DNA from: Bacteroidaceae bacterium
GTDB lineage: Bacteria; Bacteroidota; Bacteroidia; Bacteroidales; Bacteroidaceae
Direction: 5' to 3'
DNA length: 64,000 nucleotides
NCBI GenBank assembly: GCA_024398785.1
Contig: JAKSIO010000002.1
Span: forward strand, 1-64,000
Shown: positions 50,801-59,751 of the stretch, one piece after another
How the letters are laid out: each line of letters starts with the position of its first letter
Position numbering within the stretch: position 1 is the stretch's first letter
The notes under the pieces: generated by a model
What the model was told of the DNA's origin: nothing
The model's input: the letters and a program-made list of their open reading frames with translations, nothing else
Database searches by the model: none
Position numbers and translations under genes: made by a program

Positions 50801-51975
50801 TTCGTTTCGGGATAGTACGAAATGGTTCTGGATTTTTCATCAAACTTGTTAATACCGCCACCTGACGTTCCAAGCCAGATTACACCGTCTCCATCATCAA
50901 ATATTGATTGTATGATATTGTTTGACAAGCGTATGTCGCCACTGATTGCATTGTCACTCAAAACACAGATAGGATTTTTCCTTAAAATGATAAGACCGTT
51001 ATATGGTGTTCCTGCCACCAGGTCATTACCTATTGCACAAAGGACCTGACTTTTCTTAACAAGTTCGGCATCGGCAATATCCACATTTACATTTGTAGCT
51101 TTATCAATAAAAAACAATCCGCCGCCGTCAGTGCCCACACATAAATGAGAATCTTTTGTTTCTGCTATAGAGATAACGTTATCATGCGGAAGTTTGGAAT
51201 TATGAGTAGTAAAAGTCTTGTACAGTCTGAAATTCTCCAACGGTTTATAACCCCATATACCCTTGTTATATTTAGGGACCCAAAGAGTACCATACTTATC
51301 CTGCATGATTGCTTCAACATTGATATCGCCACCAATTGCATTAAGATTTGTCAATTTACCAGTTTCAATATCAAACATAAACAATCCGCGTTCCTTTTCA
51401 GCCAGAATGAAAAATTCTTTTACACCCTCCAGGAATACTATCTTTTCAAATTTGAACTGACTGTTTTTATCCAGATTGCTGACCAGAGATACTGTTTTGC
51501 TGATAAAATCATATTTCAGCACTATAGCCTGGTCTGGAACATACATATATGCTTCAGTATCATGACACGCCAAAGCCGATGCCTGAATATTCTTGCCGTT
51601 ATACTTGAGTTGTTTTAAGAACAGACCTCCGATATTATGTACAAGAACACCGTCGTCACAGCAAAACAGAGCCTCGTTACCTTGCGGAGCAAAAATTATA
51701 GAAGAAACCTTACCAAGTTCATGATATCCGTCTTCTAACAAATAGCTGCTGTATGTCATGTTTTTTGCCGACGATATAACATTCACACCCATACTGGTTC
51801 CTACCCATAACAATCCGCGTTCATTGTCGTAACTGAGAGCTGTAATGCTATGGTGGGTCAGACCCTGATCAACAGAAAATTGCTGGTAATGATAATGAGA
51901 CTGATCCTGAGCGACGGCACAAACTGCAAATAATGACAATGCACACGCCAGACATATTGAAAATTTGAATTTCAT
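47830..51975 (-). CDS. HTCS-A: His-less hybrid sensor with complete AraC domain
   Basis: 1381-aa hybrid two-component regulator. Signal peptide about 1-22, Reg_prop beta-propeller sensor to about 660 (motifs LLWVGTSMG, VIWLGTSGGG, NIWFASMDG), Y_Y_Y domain, one membrane helix about 760-785, histidine-kinase region, receiver (phospho-Asp1174 in VVSDIMMP) and AraC domain with both helix-turn-helices (SRSTLFNKMRSL and GFTESQYFSTVFKQ). The dimerisation helix reads YVRQISFKSLQSV where FFTNISHEFRTPL is normal: Phe819 replaces the phospho-accepting His. The ATP-binding N, G1 (DEGRGI) and G2 (GIGLS) boxes are kept. It starts one base after the HTCS-B stop (TAGGATG), so B and A are coupled. It is the only one of the three that could bind DNA normally. 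Confidence 0.9.
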   Translation of the reverse strand: MKFKFSICLACALSLFAVCAVAQDQSHYHYQQFSVDQGLTHHSITALSYDNERGLLWVGTSMGVNVISSAKNMTYSSYLLEDGYHELGKVSSIIFAPQGNEALFCCDDGVLVHNIGGLFLKQLKYNGKNIQASALACHDTEAYMYVPDQAIVLKYDFISKTVSLVSNLDKNSQFKFEKIVFLEGVKEFFILAEKERGLFMFDIETGKLTNLNAIGGDINVEAIMQDKYGTLWVPKYNKGIWGYKPLENFRLYKTFTTHNSKLPHDNVISIAETKDSHLCVGTDGGGLFFIDKATNVNVDIADAELVKKSQVLCAIGNDLVAGTPYNGLIILRKNPICVLSDNAISGDIRLSNNIIQSIFDDGDGVIWLGTSGGGINKFDEKSRTISYYPETKGMQIIAIAGLDKDRLLILSLYDNVYIFDKRTGKISTNPLTSDLGITFDHSGNHNIITCNTPDGDILGFNLNGRHVKFNLEDKVVRDFTIFDNGNVNDDVIVSAFPFKGKVAAISHFSIYDINSKTLVASRLYTHSSRITSSSVDADGNIWFASMDGVYKYNRMFNELVKVIDTKDSESYFKTIVVDKFHDCIWLVSNDNKVSVANNDVNVQDMQYYSQEDGLPLNNNFFSKGMISASGRVYLPGSCGLCVINPYPGMKPRRDDLQIKLTHLSTDEKKEYNTQGGARLLLPGDFSSLKLVVGVTRVNPISSLDMDFVLKKNNEEIYHVQTNDPMLHFSKLDKGSYTLYGRVFCKNGWTEMSPICNFKVLGLFIDYILPVFCVFCILILIVCILLPLVRKKKQAIVDKRESERKELQKQQLQYVRQISFKSLQSVILSISNIEKGFKNIQNKYNVEPDLVEYLNSLSRQINIEVNSLILINDAQNPDGAQIPLEISNVEIVPWIESIVAYYKVSARMKGLDIVVKNNESGIDNINVDRKKIEIVIGMLLSNAIKFSDKGTIQVVISRSTLGNLKISVIDEGRGIKGNPDVLFSPFEREDRSLPGIGLSLYTVKNIVERMNGQVGVYKNLTVGSTFFITLPINMVETEPDSSSYLSSPKNNQPESVPEETVAEMEQVKDIEMSLESLVQNELSTNSAEDEIPKDDETVPEPVDDDPFLDKYAIIDPETEFNTLGYTLLIVDDQEDNLDFIKEEYEDLFKKIYVAHDGAEGLEVIREKMPSIVVSDIMMPRMNGFEMCKAVKSDLEISHLPIVLLTAKSDSTYQEVGYKLGADAFVPKPFDTRVLYNILKGQLKNRFEIKRQYATTSLPEITEEYTFSIADEKFVQKMNKYINDNISNPDLNVDMIVDHMCVSRSTLFNKMRSLCGVTSNKYIRRIRIERAKELLIQNERSVFEIAIETGFTESQYFSTVFKQETGETPSQFRANHTSTKKPD

Positions 51976-51976
51976 C

Positions 51977-54900
51977 CTATTCAACAAAATAATTGCTTAA
52001 ATATTTCTTTACACTAACACCTATCAAATCTTCTATTTTTTGAGAAACTTCTTTTTGTGAAAGAGAGAACACATTTGCCAACTCTGACAGATTTACATCG
52101 TCTGCATTCTTTGCTGTCCCGATAACCTCCTGAAGTTTGACAATAAACTTATCATCAGCAGCACTGAACGAATGCTGCGTTGTAAGTTTCTTGAATGCTC
52201 CAGACTGGTAATCACTGGCAATCTGCATTCTTTTTGTAAGATGCTTGACAATAACTGAATACAAATGGTTTACATCAAACGGTTTGCCAATAAAGTCATC
52301 CGGTCCCTGCTTGAAGAAAGATATCTGATTTGCAGCTTCTGTCTTTGAAGACAAGGCAATTATCGGCAGATGGCTAATCTTTACGTTGGTTTTCAAAGAC
52401 TGGCACAATTCAAAACCGTTCATCTGAGGCATCATAATATCGCTTACAACAAACTGTGGCTTGTTGGAATCTATCTGAACCAATGCTTCAATACCATTAT
52501 GTGCAGTAAGAATATTCTTGAACTTATCTTCCAATTCTTCTTTAATAAAATCAAGCACATCCTGCTGGTCATCCACTATCAGCAATGTAACCTTCTTTGT
52601 ATCAACAGATACATTGGCATTCTGCTGCTGCGGCTGATGCATGTGTTGCTCAGAATTTGAATTTACTGCATAAGACATAAGCAACGGAATATCAAGTACC
52701 AAAGTTGTACCACCATCTGCATTGTGTTCAGCGGCAAGACGGCCATTCATTTTTGTTACTATTTTACGGGCGTATGCCAAACCTATTCCATATCCTTCAA
52801 CAGCATCTTTGTTCGGATTCACATCAAACATAGATTCTCCGTCACCTTCAAAACCATTTCCCTGATCAGCCACAGAAATCCTGATAAAACGCTGTGACGG
52901 GAAACTTGTGGCAACCTTTATTACACCGGACTGATTGGACTGGATTGCATTCTGCAACATATTTGAAACAGCAACCTCAACCTTGGTCACATCAGCTTTT
53001 ATGGATTGGATCTTTGATTCCGGTTCAAATTCCAATTGCAAACCTTTAGCTTCACAATCAATATTATACTCCAACATAAGAGTAGCAAGCCACTCATTGA
53101 GATTTATATTGACCAGCTGAACCATATCTTCTGTCTGACTCAGTTTCTGGACATTCATGGCAGCAGTTGCAAGTCTGGAAGCTTTATTGACCTGTACCAA
53201 TGCACGAGTCAGTTTCTTGTATAATTGCGGATTATCACGGCTGTCATCACGTATATCACGCAAGGGATTGTAAACCAGCGACAGAGGACTGCGGATATCG
53301 TGAGCAAGACGGGTTATAAACCGGATTTTTGCGGCATCAGAATCCTGATTCTCAATCAATCCGGGATTATTGTTTGTACCAACGGTTTTACTCTTTCTTA
53401 TCATATATACGCAAACGCCTGCAACAGCAGACACAATCAGCAATATATACAAAATCCAGGCAAGAATAGATTCCATTGGTTTTCTTACCACCCTGATCTC
53501 CAACAAGCCATTATCGGCAGACCATCCGTCAGTAGTAAGTGCAGACACTTTCAGAGAATAACTTCCAGGAGACAGACTGGTAACCTCAAATACATCGTTG
53601 GTTGAAATTACCTGTTGTATGTCACCATTGTCATCCGACAAAGTGTATTTGAACTTTATTCCGCAAAGAGAATTGTTGTTGATAACATTGAGTTTGACTT
53701 TTAGTGCAGAAAAGTTATTTAATACTTTCAATCTGCCGTCCGGGATGTTGCCGGCTTTTATTCTTTGGTCGCCTACATTGACTTCAAGCAAAGAGAATGT
53801 GCAGCTGTCATAATCATTCGGGACATACGAATTGGGATTTACAGCCAGAATACCGTTTGAACCCGTGAAATAAACATTACCTACAGAACTTCCTATGGAA
53901 ACATTGCTGTCAAAATTATTCTTGTTGTACAACTCGGCAGGATAAATCCGCACATGAGAATTTTCAAGATTGAATGAATAAATCTGGCCTGCATCATCTA
54001 CAACCCACAATAAACCGTTCCCGTCAATTTTCAAATCTTTGATAGTGACATTTTCAAACAGATCCACCTGTCCCAATATCTTCAATTCGTTGATGGACGG
54101 TTGCAGAGAGTATATAGTATTTCCCTTTGCAAAATACATAGGCTTTTGAGACACAGCTGTAATGCCTGAAATAATAGAATCCTGTGAATAGTACAACCGT
54201 CTGGTCTCAAGAGTGGAATATTCCAGTTCATATATGGCATTCGCACTGTTGAACAGAGCATGATTCTGAGTATTTACAAGAATCGGGGTAACAAATTCAT
54301 TCCTTTCAGAAAACTGGAAATCAAATCTGCTGGCCTCTCCGGTTTCTATATTGAGCAGATAGTTTGTGGAATTCATGTTCATGATAGCTATTGTATTGCT
54401 ATCCTTATTGGCAAGACGAATCTTGGAATATTCCGCACTGCTTAATGAATGCTGGGGTATTGACTCAGTTCTATAGTCAGAGTATGTTCCGGTATTTTTG
54501 TTGTACAGCATCAATCCTTTAGCCGTAGAAACAACCAGAAGATAATCATTACCGTAACCGGCAATGGATACAATATGGGATGATGAATATATATTGGACA
54601 GTCTTACAACATTGTTGTCATAATCCATACAATCAATGCCTGCCGCTGTACCTATCCATATCAGTTTGTTAGGGGCATCGTCATACAATGCATAAACATC
54701 ATTGCTTGAGATTATATTTTTTGTGTTCAGCGATGACCGCGTAATGGAAGTCAGGAAACTCTTTCTTACATTTGTAAGACCACGGTTTTCAGTTCCCAAC
54801 AGCACGTTGAACTTTGACAAAGACATTACAACGGGAGCCGAACGGGCAAGGAATGAATCTATTACTTCAAACATCGGATCATATCCGTCTTTCAGATGAA

Positions 54901-55771
54901 TTACAAAAACAGAATTGTCCGTTGATACAATAACACTTTTCAAGGCATTGGTTTGCAAAGCTGCTACGTGGCTGCCTTTCTGGAGAGGAGAATTTGTTTC
55001 ATCAAATTTGTGGAGCAGCGTACACTCTCCCGTAACTACATTATGCGAATAATGCAGAATACCTTGGGAACGTGATGCTACCCATATATGGCCTTCGTTA
55101 TCTACAGTACATGATTTTGCATATATGTCAGAAGGAATCTGATCCAATACGGAAAACTGTCCTTTGCGCATATTCATGTAGAGAACACCCATATCGTGAC
55201 CAAAGAGATACAATCCACCCGGGTTGTTCTTTATAGGTTTGGCCGAAAACAAAGAGAAATCATAAGAACTGTCTTCGAATGTTTTTACAAGAACTATTTC
55301 TTCATTCAGGAAATTGAATTCAAAAGCAGATTTGAATGCCGATGAATACAGAAAGACAATGCTGTCCATACCAACAACAATATCCGGAACAATGGTGTTG
55401 CCAAGATATGACAGAGGAGCGGAACTTACGCCATTTATTGCATCAAAACATACAATGCCGTGATTGGAAAGAACAAGAGCCTTTCCTTTGTACGGGGTAA
55501 TGGATTTGATACTGGAAAACGGAATAGAACCGCCATCGCGCTGCCGGACATTTTTGTACTCATCCCATATAGAGTTATGAACAACGTAGAAACCGTTTGA
55601 AGTTCCAATCCACAACAGACCGTACGGATCATGTTCATACTTTTCCAGACAACGTATATCACCGTCATTCAAATAACGTTCATAATGCAGGTTTTGCGAA
55701 TAGCCTGACAGACTTACCAGAAACATCAGGACTGCAGGCAGAAACACTTTTACAAAAAACTTTTTATTCAT
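51977..55771 (-). CDS. HTCS-B: hybrid sensor with truncated AraC domain
   Basis: 1264 aa from the ATG at 55771, giving a signal peptide ending GYSQ (the frame extends 21 codons further). Domains are a beta-propeller sensor (LLWIGTSNG, HIWVASRSQG, LIWIGTAAG), a Y_Y_Y-like domain, one membrane helix, a kinase with His824 in LAHDIRSPL and intact ATP-binding boxes (DQGNGF, GYGIGLAY), and a receiver with Asp1111 in VVSDIMMP. The C terminus ends SQKIEDLIGVSVKKYLSNYF, just after the first AraC helix-turn-helix. The second, which normally adds about 45 residues, is missing, and no frameshifted remnant follows. It therefore looks able to sense and phosphorylate but not to bind a full AraC site alone. 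Confidence 0.9.
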   Translation of the reverse strand: MNKKFFVKVFLPAVLMFLVSLSGYSQNLHYERYLNDGDIRCLEKYEHDPYGLLWIGTSNGFYVVHNSIWDEYKNVRQRDGGSIPFSSIKSITPYKGKALVLSNHGIVCFDAINGVSSAPLSYLGNTIVPDIVVGMDSIVFLYSSAFKSAFEFNFLNEEIVLVKTFEDSSYDFSLFSAKPIKNNPGGLYLFGHDMGVLYMNMRKGQFSVLDQIPSDIYAKSCTVDNEGHIWVASRSQGILHYSHNVVTGECTLLHKFDETNSPLQKGSHVAALQTNALKSVIVSTDNSVFVIHLKDGYDPMFEVIDSFLARSAPVVMSLSKFNVLLGTENRGLTNVRKSFLTSITRSSLNTKNIISSNDVYALYDDAPNKLIWIGTAAGIDCMDYDNNVVRLSNIYSSSHIVSIAGYGNDYLLVVSTAKGLMLYNKNTGTYSDYRTESIPQHSLSSAEYSKIRLANKDSNTIAIMNMNSTNYLLNIETGEASRFDFQFSERNEFVTPILVNTQNHALFNSANAIYELEYSTLETRRLYYSQDSIISGITAVSQKPMYFAKGNTIYSLQPSINELKILGQVDLFENVTIKDLKIDGNGLLWVVDDAGQIYSFNLENSHVRIYPAELYNKNNFDSNVSIGSSVGNVYFTGSNGILAVNPNSYVPNDYDSCTFSLLEVNVGDQRIKAGNIPDGRLKVLNNFSALKVKLNVINNNSLCGIKFKYTLSDDNGDIQQVISTNDVFEVTSLSPGSYSLKVSALTTDGWSADNGLLEIRVVRKPMESILAWILYILLIVSAVAGVCVYMIRKSKTVGTNNNPGLIENQDSDAAKIRFITRLAHDIRSPLSLVYNPLRDIRDDSRDNPQLYKKLTRALVQVNKASRLATAAMNVQKLSQTEDMVQLVNINLNEWLATLMLEYNIDCEAKGLQLEFEPESKIQSIKADVTKVEVAVSNMLQNAIQSNQSGVIKVATSFPSQRFIRISVADQGNGFEGDGESMFDVNPNKDAVEGYGIGLAYARKIVTKMNGRLAAEHNADGGTTLVLDIPLLMSYAVNSNSEQHMHQPQQQNANVSVDTKKVTLLIVDDQQDVLDFIKEELEDKFKNILTAHNGIEALVQIDSNKPQFVVSDIMMPQMNGFELCQSLKTNVKISHLPIIALSSKTEAANQISFFKQGPDDFIGKPFDVNHLYSVIVKHLTKRMQIASDYQSGAFKKLTTQHSFSAADDKFIVKLQEVIGTAKNADDVNLSELANVFSLSQKEVSQKIEDLIGVSVKKYLSNYFVE

Positions 55772-55802
55772 ATTTCCAGACAGATTCTTCCCTAATTTAT
55801 TG

Positions 55803-55944
55803 CAAATATAAAATAAGTTTAGACAATATGGCACAAGTTAACATATCTTTTTCACATTGCAGTAACTTTAAGGGCATAAAAGTATTTTTCAAACAAAATT
55901 TATCACATACACACCACGTATTTATACAAATAACATTATATTTG
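55803..55944. promoter_or_regulatory. Divergent promoter region of HTCS-B/A and HTCS-C
   Basis: Minus-strand -7 TATATTTG at 55810-55803, 31 nt before HTCS-B, with TTGT about 22 nt upstream. Plus-strand -7 TATATTTG at 55937-55944, 23 nt before HTCS-C. The 126 bp between them are A/T-rich, and I saw no long palindrome; this is the likeliest site for mutual or auto-regulation. Confidence 0.55.
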
Positions 55945-55967
55945 TACTTTGACTTATTGTTCAAATT

Positions 55968-58900
55968 ATGAAAGCAAGAAATATATTGTACAACGGATTA
56001 CTTTTTGCATTTCTCTGTTGTATCTGTACACAATTGCAAGCACAGAGGAACATATACATCAGAAACATACTCAACGACAAGGACATACGTTGTTTTGCAA
56101 TTGATAACCAGAATTGCATGTGGGCCGGAGCCTCTGACGGTTTGTACATGATAAACAACTCCGTTGCAACAGCATACAACACCATTATGGTGGACAATCA
56201 GGAGATAAGCCTGTACGATGTATCTTCTCTTGTTTGCCTGAACAACAAGGTTATCTTTACCACATTGGATCATCTGATGCTGTTTGACAAGACTAACCAG
56301 ACATTCTCACCCATACTGATCAACAATTACAGCTACACCCCAACTGCCATGACCATATATGACAACCAGGTGTATATGTACTTTCCGGCAATCAGCAGTC
56401 TGATACTATATAATCCTGCAACACTGACATACAAGACTGTACATACATTCAGCGATGCCGAAAATTATCTGTTTACTTCTGTCATTGTCTGCCCAGACAA
56501 ACCAAACATCATATTTTTATCGGAAAATGCACGCGGTGTTTTCCAATTCAATCTGAACAATTCCACCATCAGTAAGATAGACAGCATTCAGGGAGACATT
56601 GATGCCGACAAGACTGTTATCTGTCATTCCGAATTATGGGTTACACCAATCAATGATGGAGTAAAATGCTATTCAATTGATAACAGTTTCAGTCTGAAAG
56701 CTCACTACAACCAGTCTTCGGCTGATTATCCTCTGACCAGCAATGTTGTAACCTGCATAGCATACAACCAGCAAACCAACAATATAATCATCGGAACAGA
56801 TGGCGGCGGCATCAGTATTTTCAATCTGGAAAATGGCCGGTTGACCGACGTTATTGACAATTACAACCTGCTTTCAACCACTTTCATATTGCCCATAGAC
56901 AACAACCATATTGTATGCGGTATAAGCAGAAACGGTATTGCCGATGTCAAGAAAAACTTCACCATTACACTTTCGAAGAATTCAGACAACGAAAATACCG
57001 TCCTTTCAAGCAACAACATTATGTCAATTCTGCAGGATGACTACGAAAGCAATGTCATCTGGTTAGGAACAGAAGGACATGGTATAAACAAATACGTTTA
57101 TGCCAAGGATGCAACGGAGAAAGACTATGTAAAGACTTATCTTCTGACAAACTCGTTGAAAGTGTCATCAATGGCGAACATTGACAAAGACCATTTGCTG
57201 GTTCTGTTCAAGAACAACGGACTGATTCTCTTCAACAAGAACGACGGAACATTTGAAAAATATGATTTGCCATTCATACAAGACGAATTATACAAGACTA
57301 TCGGGTTCAGTAATCTGAAAATTGTGGGAATAGGTGACGGGAACATACTGGTAATCAATGCAAACGGAACAAACTATCACTACTCTACTGTTACAGGACA
57401 ATATCAGGAATTTGAAGTTTTGCCAAAAGATTCGAAAGACTGGATAAGACTGATTCACAACAATCAGTATCACACTGTATTCCAGACCCAGAATTCTTTG
57501 TTTGAAATAAATAACCGCACTCTAAAATGCCGTACGTTCTACATCTCTGACCAGATAATTGAAACCTCTACGTTATGTTCCGACGGAAGTATATTTTTTG
57601 TTGAAAAGAATAAAACATACCGTTACAATCCGAGCAAAAACGAAACTACGCTGTTATACAGTCTGAACGATGAGGAAAACAGGCCGAAATCAATATGTGT
57701 CCACTCAGACGGTACAATCTGGTCAACTATGTCAGACGGCAACCTGTTTTCTTACGATCCCAAAACTCAGAACAAGCTGATTACAAGCAAAAGCCATTTC
57801 GGCAGCAATTCTTTCACTTCTGATTTTGCCCTTGCAAGTGGCAACAAATTGTTTTTTTCCGGATCATCAGGCGTTCTTGTAGTTGAACCTGACCATAAAA
57901 GTATAGTTCAGGAGACAAATTTCATCCAGATATTTCCATGGAAATTTTTTATAAACGGGAAACCGTACACAAAAGATCCGGACAAAAAAATAAAAATAAA
58001 GAACAACGATGCCATCGATGCGTCTTTTATTGTCAATTCAAACAATCCGCTTGATGAAATAACAATTAAAACTGTCATTACCCATAACGGTACCACTTCT
58101 TACGGTGAACAGACCTCAAAAACAAGTATCCACCTGGAACACCTTTCCAAAGGAAGCTATACTATCAAGGTCAGACCGCTTTCAAGTACCGGATGGATGG
58201 AGCCTATAAAAGTTTACAGTTTCACGGTAATCAATTCTCCATTTGTTTCCTGGTGGGCAATTCTGCTTTACATTTTACTGGGTTTGGTAATAATGTACAC
58301 CATACTTAAACGTAACAAGCACAATCAGTTACAGCACGAAAATGACATCAAACAGCAACTCATTACCAAACGGTACGAAGAGCGTATTTCACAGATAACC
58401 AGTATTGTGCATGATTTGCGTTCGCCAATGAGCATTGTTCAGAACAGAGTTCAACTGGCTGTGGACAACCTTGAAGACAACAAGTCGGTTCAAAAGAAAG
58501 TTATCGCATCTCTACAGCAGATAGAGAAAATGACAACAATGATAAACAACATTCTGAGCATGCAGAAGAACGGATCTGTCAGTGAGACCATGACTGTCAA
58601 ATTTCTGTGCATTAACGATTGGATAGCACGTTCACTGGCTGTATTCCGGATATCGTGCGCAGAAAAAGGGCTCAGCCTGAAATTCAGCCCGGACCTTTCA
58701 ATCTCTTATGCCGTAGTTGATGAGACATTATTCGAAGCCTGTTTCCGCAACCTTGTAACCAATGCTATCAAGTATAGCGACTCAGGTACAATTACGGTAT
58801 TCACGCAAAGAAACGGAGAATTCCTGCGAATCAGTGTGTCTGACCAGGGGCGCGGATTCTCCTGTGCTGCTGAAGATCTGTTCAGCAAATATTACCGTGA

Positions 58901-59708
58901 CAAGTCCAATATAAAATCGGCACAGGGCTATGGCATCGGCCTGGCGTATGTGAAAGAAATTATGGAAAAGATGGGAGGACATTACAATGCGGAACATAAT
59001 GCCGATGTAGGTTCTACTTTCTGGTTTGAATTCCCGTTGAACGAAAACACAATTACTGAAAAAGAGGACAATTCCGCTACACAAAAATATTCGGTAATGA
59101 TTATCGACACCGAATATCTGTTCCCGAACGATGTAACAGACAAATACAAACAACTGTTCAAGCATGTACATTTTGTCACTGACACCACAGACATAATTCA
59201 GAACATAGTAGATACCAAGCCCGATGTCATTATATGCAGTAAAAAATTGAACAATAATGACGGTCTTGAGATTTGCCACAATCTGAAAAACAATGTACTC
59301 ATAAGTCATATTCCGTTTGTGCTGTTTGCCCAGACTACCAAAGAGCTGAACCACAAAAGTCCTGCTCTTACAGGTCCGGATATTACCATTGCGTTACCGT
59401 TTGAACCGGACAGTCTGCATAGTGCCATTCAGGACAGTCTTGTAATGCGTGAGTCTGTAATTGAGAAATTCAAGTCGGGCAGCGTGTTACGTCTGACAGC
59501 ACAGGACGCTTTCAGTATTGCCGATGTCAAACTTATTCAGGATGTCAATAAGATTATCACATCAAACAAACAGAATCTGACACCAGAATTGATAGCAACA
59601 GCATTGTGTATTGACGTTCAGCAACTTGATGAAAAATTACAGGCATTAGGTGGCATTTCCATCCAGAATTTCATCAAACGCATTGAAAACGAAAAAGAAG
59701 AATATTAG
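55968..59708 (+). CDS. HTCS-C: hybrid sensor with dead receiver and truncated AraC domain
   Basis: 1246 aa, signal peptide ending QLQAQ. Domains are a beta-propeller sensor (CMWAGASDG, IIIGTDGGG, VIWLGTEGHG), a Y_Y_Y-like domain, one membrane helix at about 765-785, and a kinase with His815 in IVHDLRSPM and intact boxes (LVTNAIKYS, DQGRGF, GYGIGLAY). The receiver is degenerate: VIICSKKLNNNDG replaces VVSDIMMPxMxG, so Ser1091 stands at the phospho-Asp position. The acidic pair VDD is IDT, and the conserved Lys of KPF is Leu (ALPFEP). The protein ends IQNFIKRIENEKEEY, at the same point as HTCS-B, lacking the second helix-turn-helix. Divergent from HTCS-B/A. Confidence 0.9.
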   Translation: MKARNILYNGLLFAFLCCICTQLQAQRNIYIRNILNDKDIRCFAIDNQNCMWAGASDGLYMINNSVATAYNTIMVDNQEISLYDVSSLVCLNNKVIFTTLDHLMLFDKTNQTFSPILINNYSYTPTAMTIYDNQVYMYFPAISSLILYNPATLTYKTVHTFSDAENYLFTSVIVCPDKPNIIFLSENARGVFQFNLNNSTISKIDSIQGDIDADKTVICHSELWVTPINDGVKCYSIDNSFSLKAHYNQSSADYPLTSNVVTCIAYNQQTNNIIIGTDGGGISIFNLENGRLTDVIDNYNLLSTTFILPIDNNHIVCGISRNGIADVKKNFTITLSKNSDNENTVLSSNNIMSILQDDYESNVIWLGTEGHGINKYVYAKDATEKDYVKTYLLTNSLKVSSMANIDKDHLLVLFKNNGLILFNKNDGTFEKYDLPFIQDELYKTIGFSNLKIVGIGDGNILVINANGTNYHYSTVTGQYQEFEVLPKDSKDWIRLIHNNQYHTVFQTQNSLFEINNRTLKCRTFYISDQIIETSTLCSDGSIFFVEKNKTYRYNPSKNETTLLYSLNDEENRPKSICVHSDGTIWSTMSDGNLFSYDPKTQNKLITSKSHFGSNSFTSDFALASGNKLFFSGSSGVLVVEPDHKSIVQETNFIQIFPWKFFINGKPYTKDPDKKIKIKNNDAIDASFIVNSNNPLDEITIKTVITHNGTTSYGEQTSKTSIHLEHLSKGSYTIKVRPLSSTGWMEPIKVYSFTVINSPFVSWWAILLYILLGLVIMYTILKRNKHNQLQHENDIKQQLITKRYEERISQITSIVHDLRSPMSIVQNRVQLAVDNLEDNKSVQKKVIASLQQIEKMTTMINNILSMQKNGSVSETMTVKFLCINDWIARSLAVFRISCAEKGLSLKFSPDLSISYAVVDETLFEACFRNLVTNAIKYSDSGTITVFTQRNGEFLRISVSDQGRGFSCAAEDLFSKYYRDKSNIKSAQGYGIGLAYVKEIMEKMGGHYNAEHNADVGSTFWFEFPLNENTITEKEDNSATQKYSVMIIDTEYLFPNDVTDKYKQLFKHVHFVTDTTDIIQNIVDTKPDVIICSKKLNNNDGLEICHNLKNNVLISHIPFVLFAQTTKELNHKSPALTGPDITIALPFEPDSLHSAIQDSLVMRESVIEKFKSGSVLRLTAQDAFSIADVKLIQDVNKIITSNKQNLTPELIATALCIDVQQLDEKLQALGGISIQNFIKRIENEKEEY

Positions 59709-59723
59709 TTTAACAAATATTGC

Positions 59724-59731
59724 TACCTTTG
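59724..59731 (+). promoter_or_regulatory. -7 box of the YfhO gene
   Basis: TACCTTTG, 20 nt before the ATG at 59752 and 15 bp after the HTCS-C stop. No clear -33 TTTG. Confidence 0.5.
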
Positions 59732-59751
59732 TAGCCACATATAAGTATAAA

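Noticed and set aside
55772..55834. Longer HTCS-B start
   Set aside because: It reads through the promoter region, and the ATG at 55771 gives a clean signal peptide.
59650..59751. Longer YfhO start
   Set aside because: It lies inside the end of HTCS-C and adds no membrane or family similarity.
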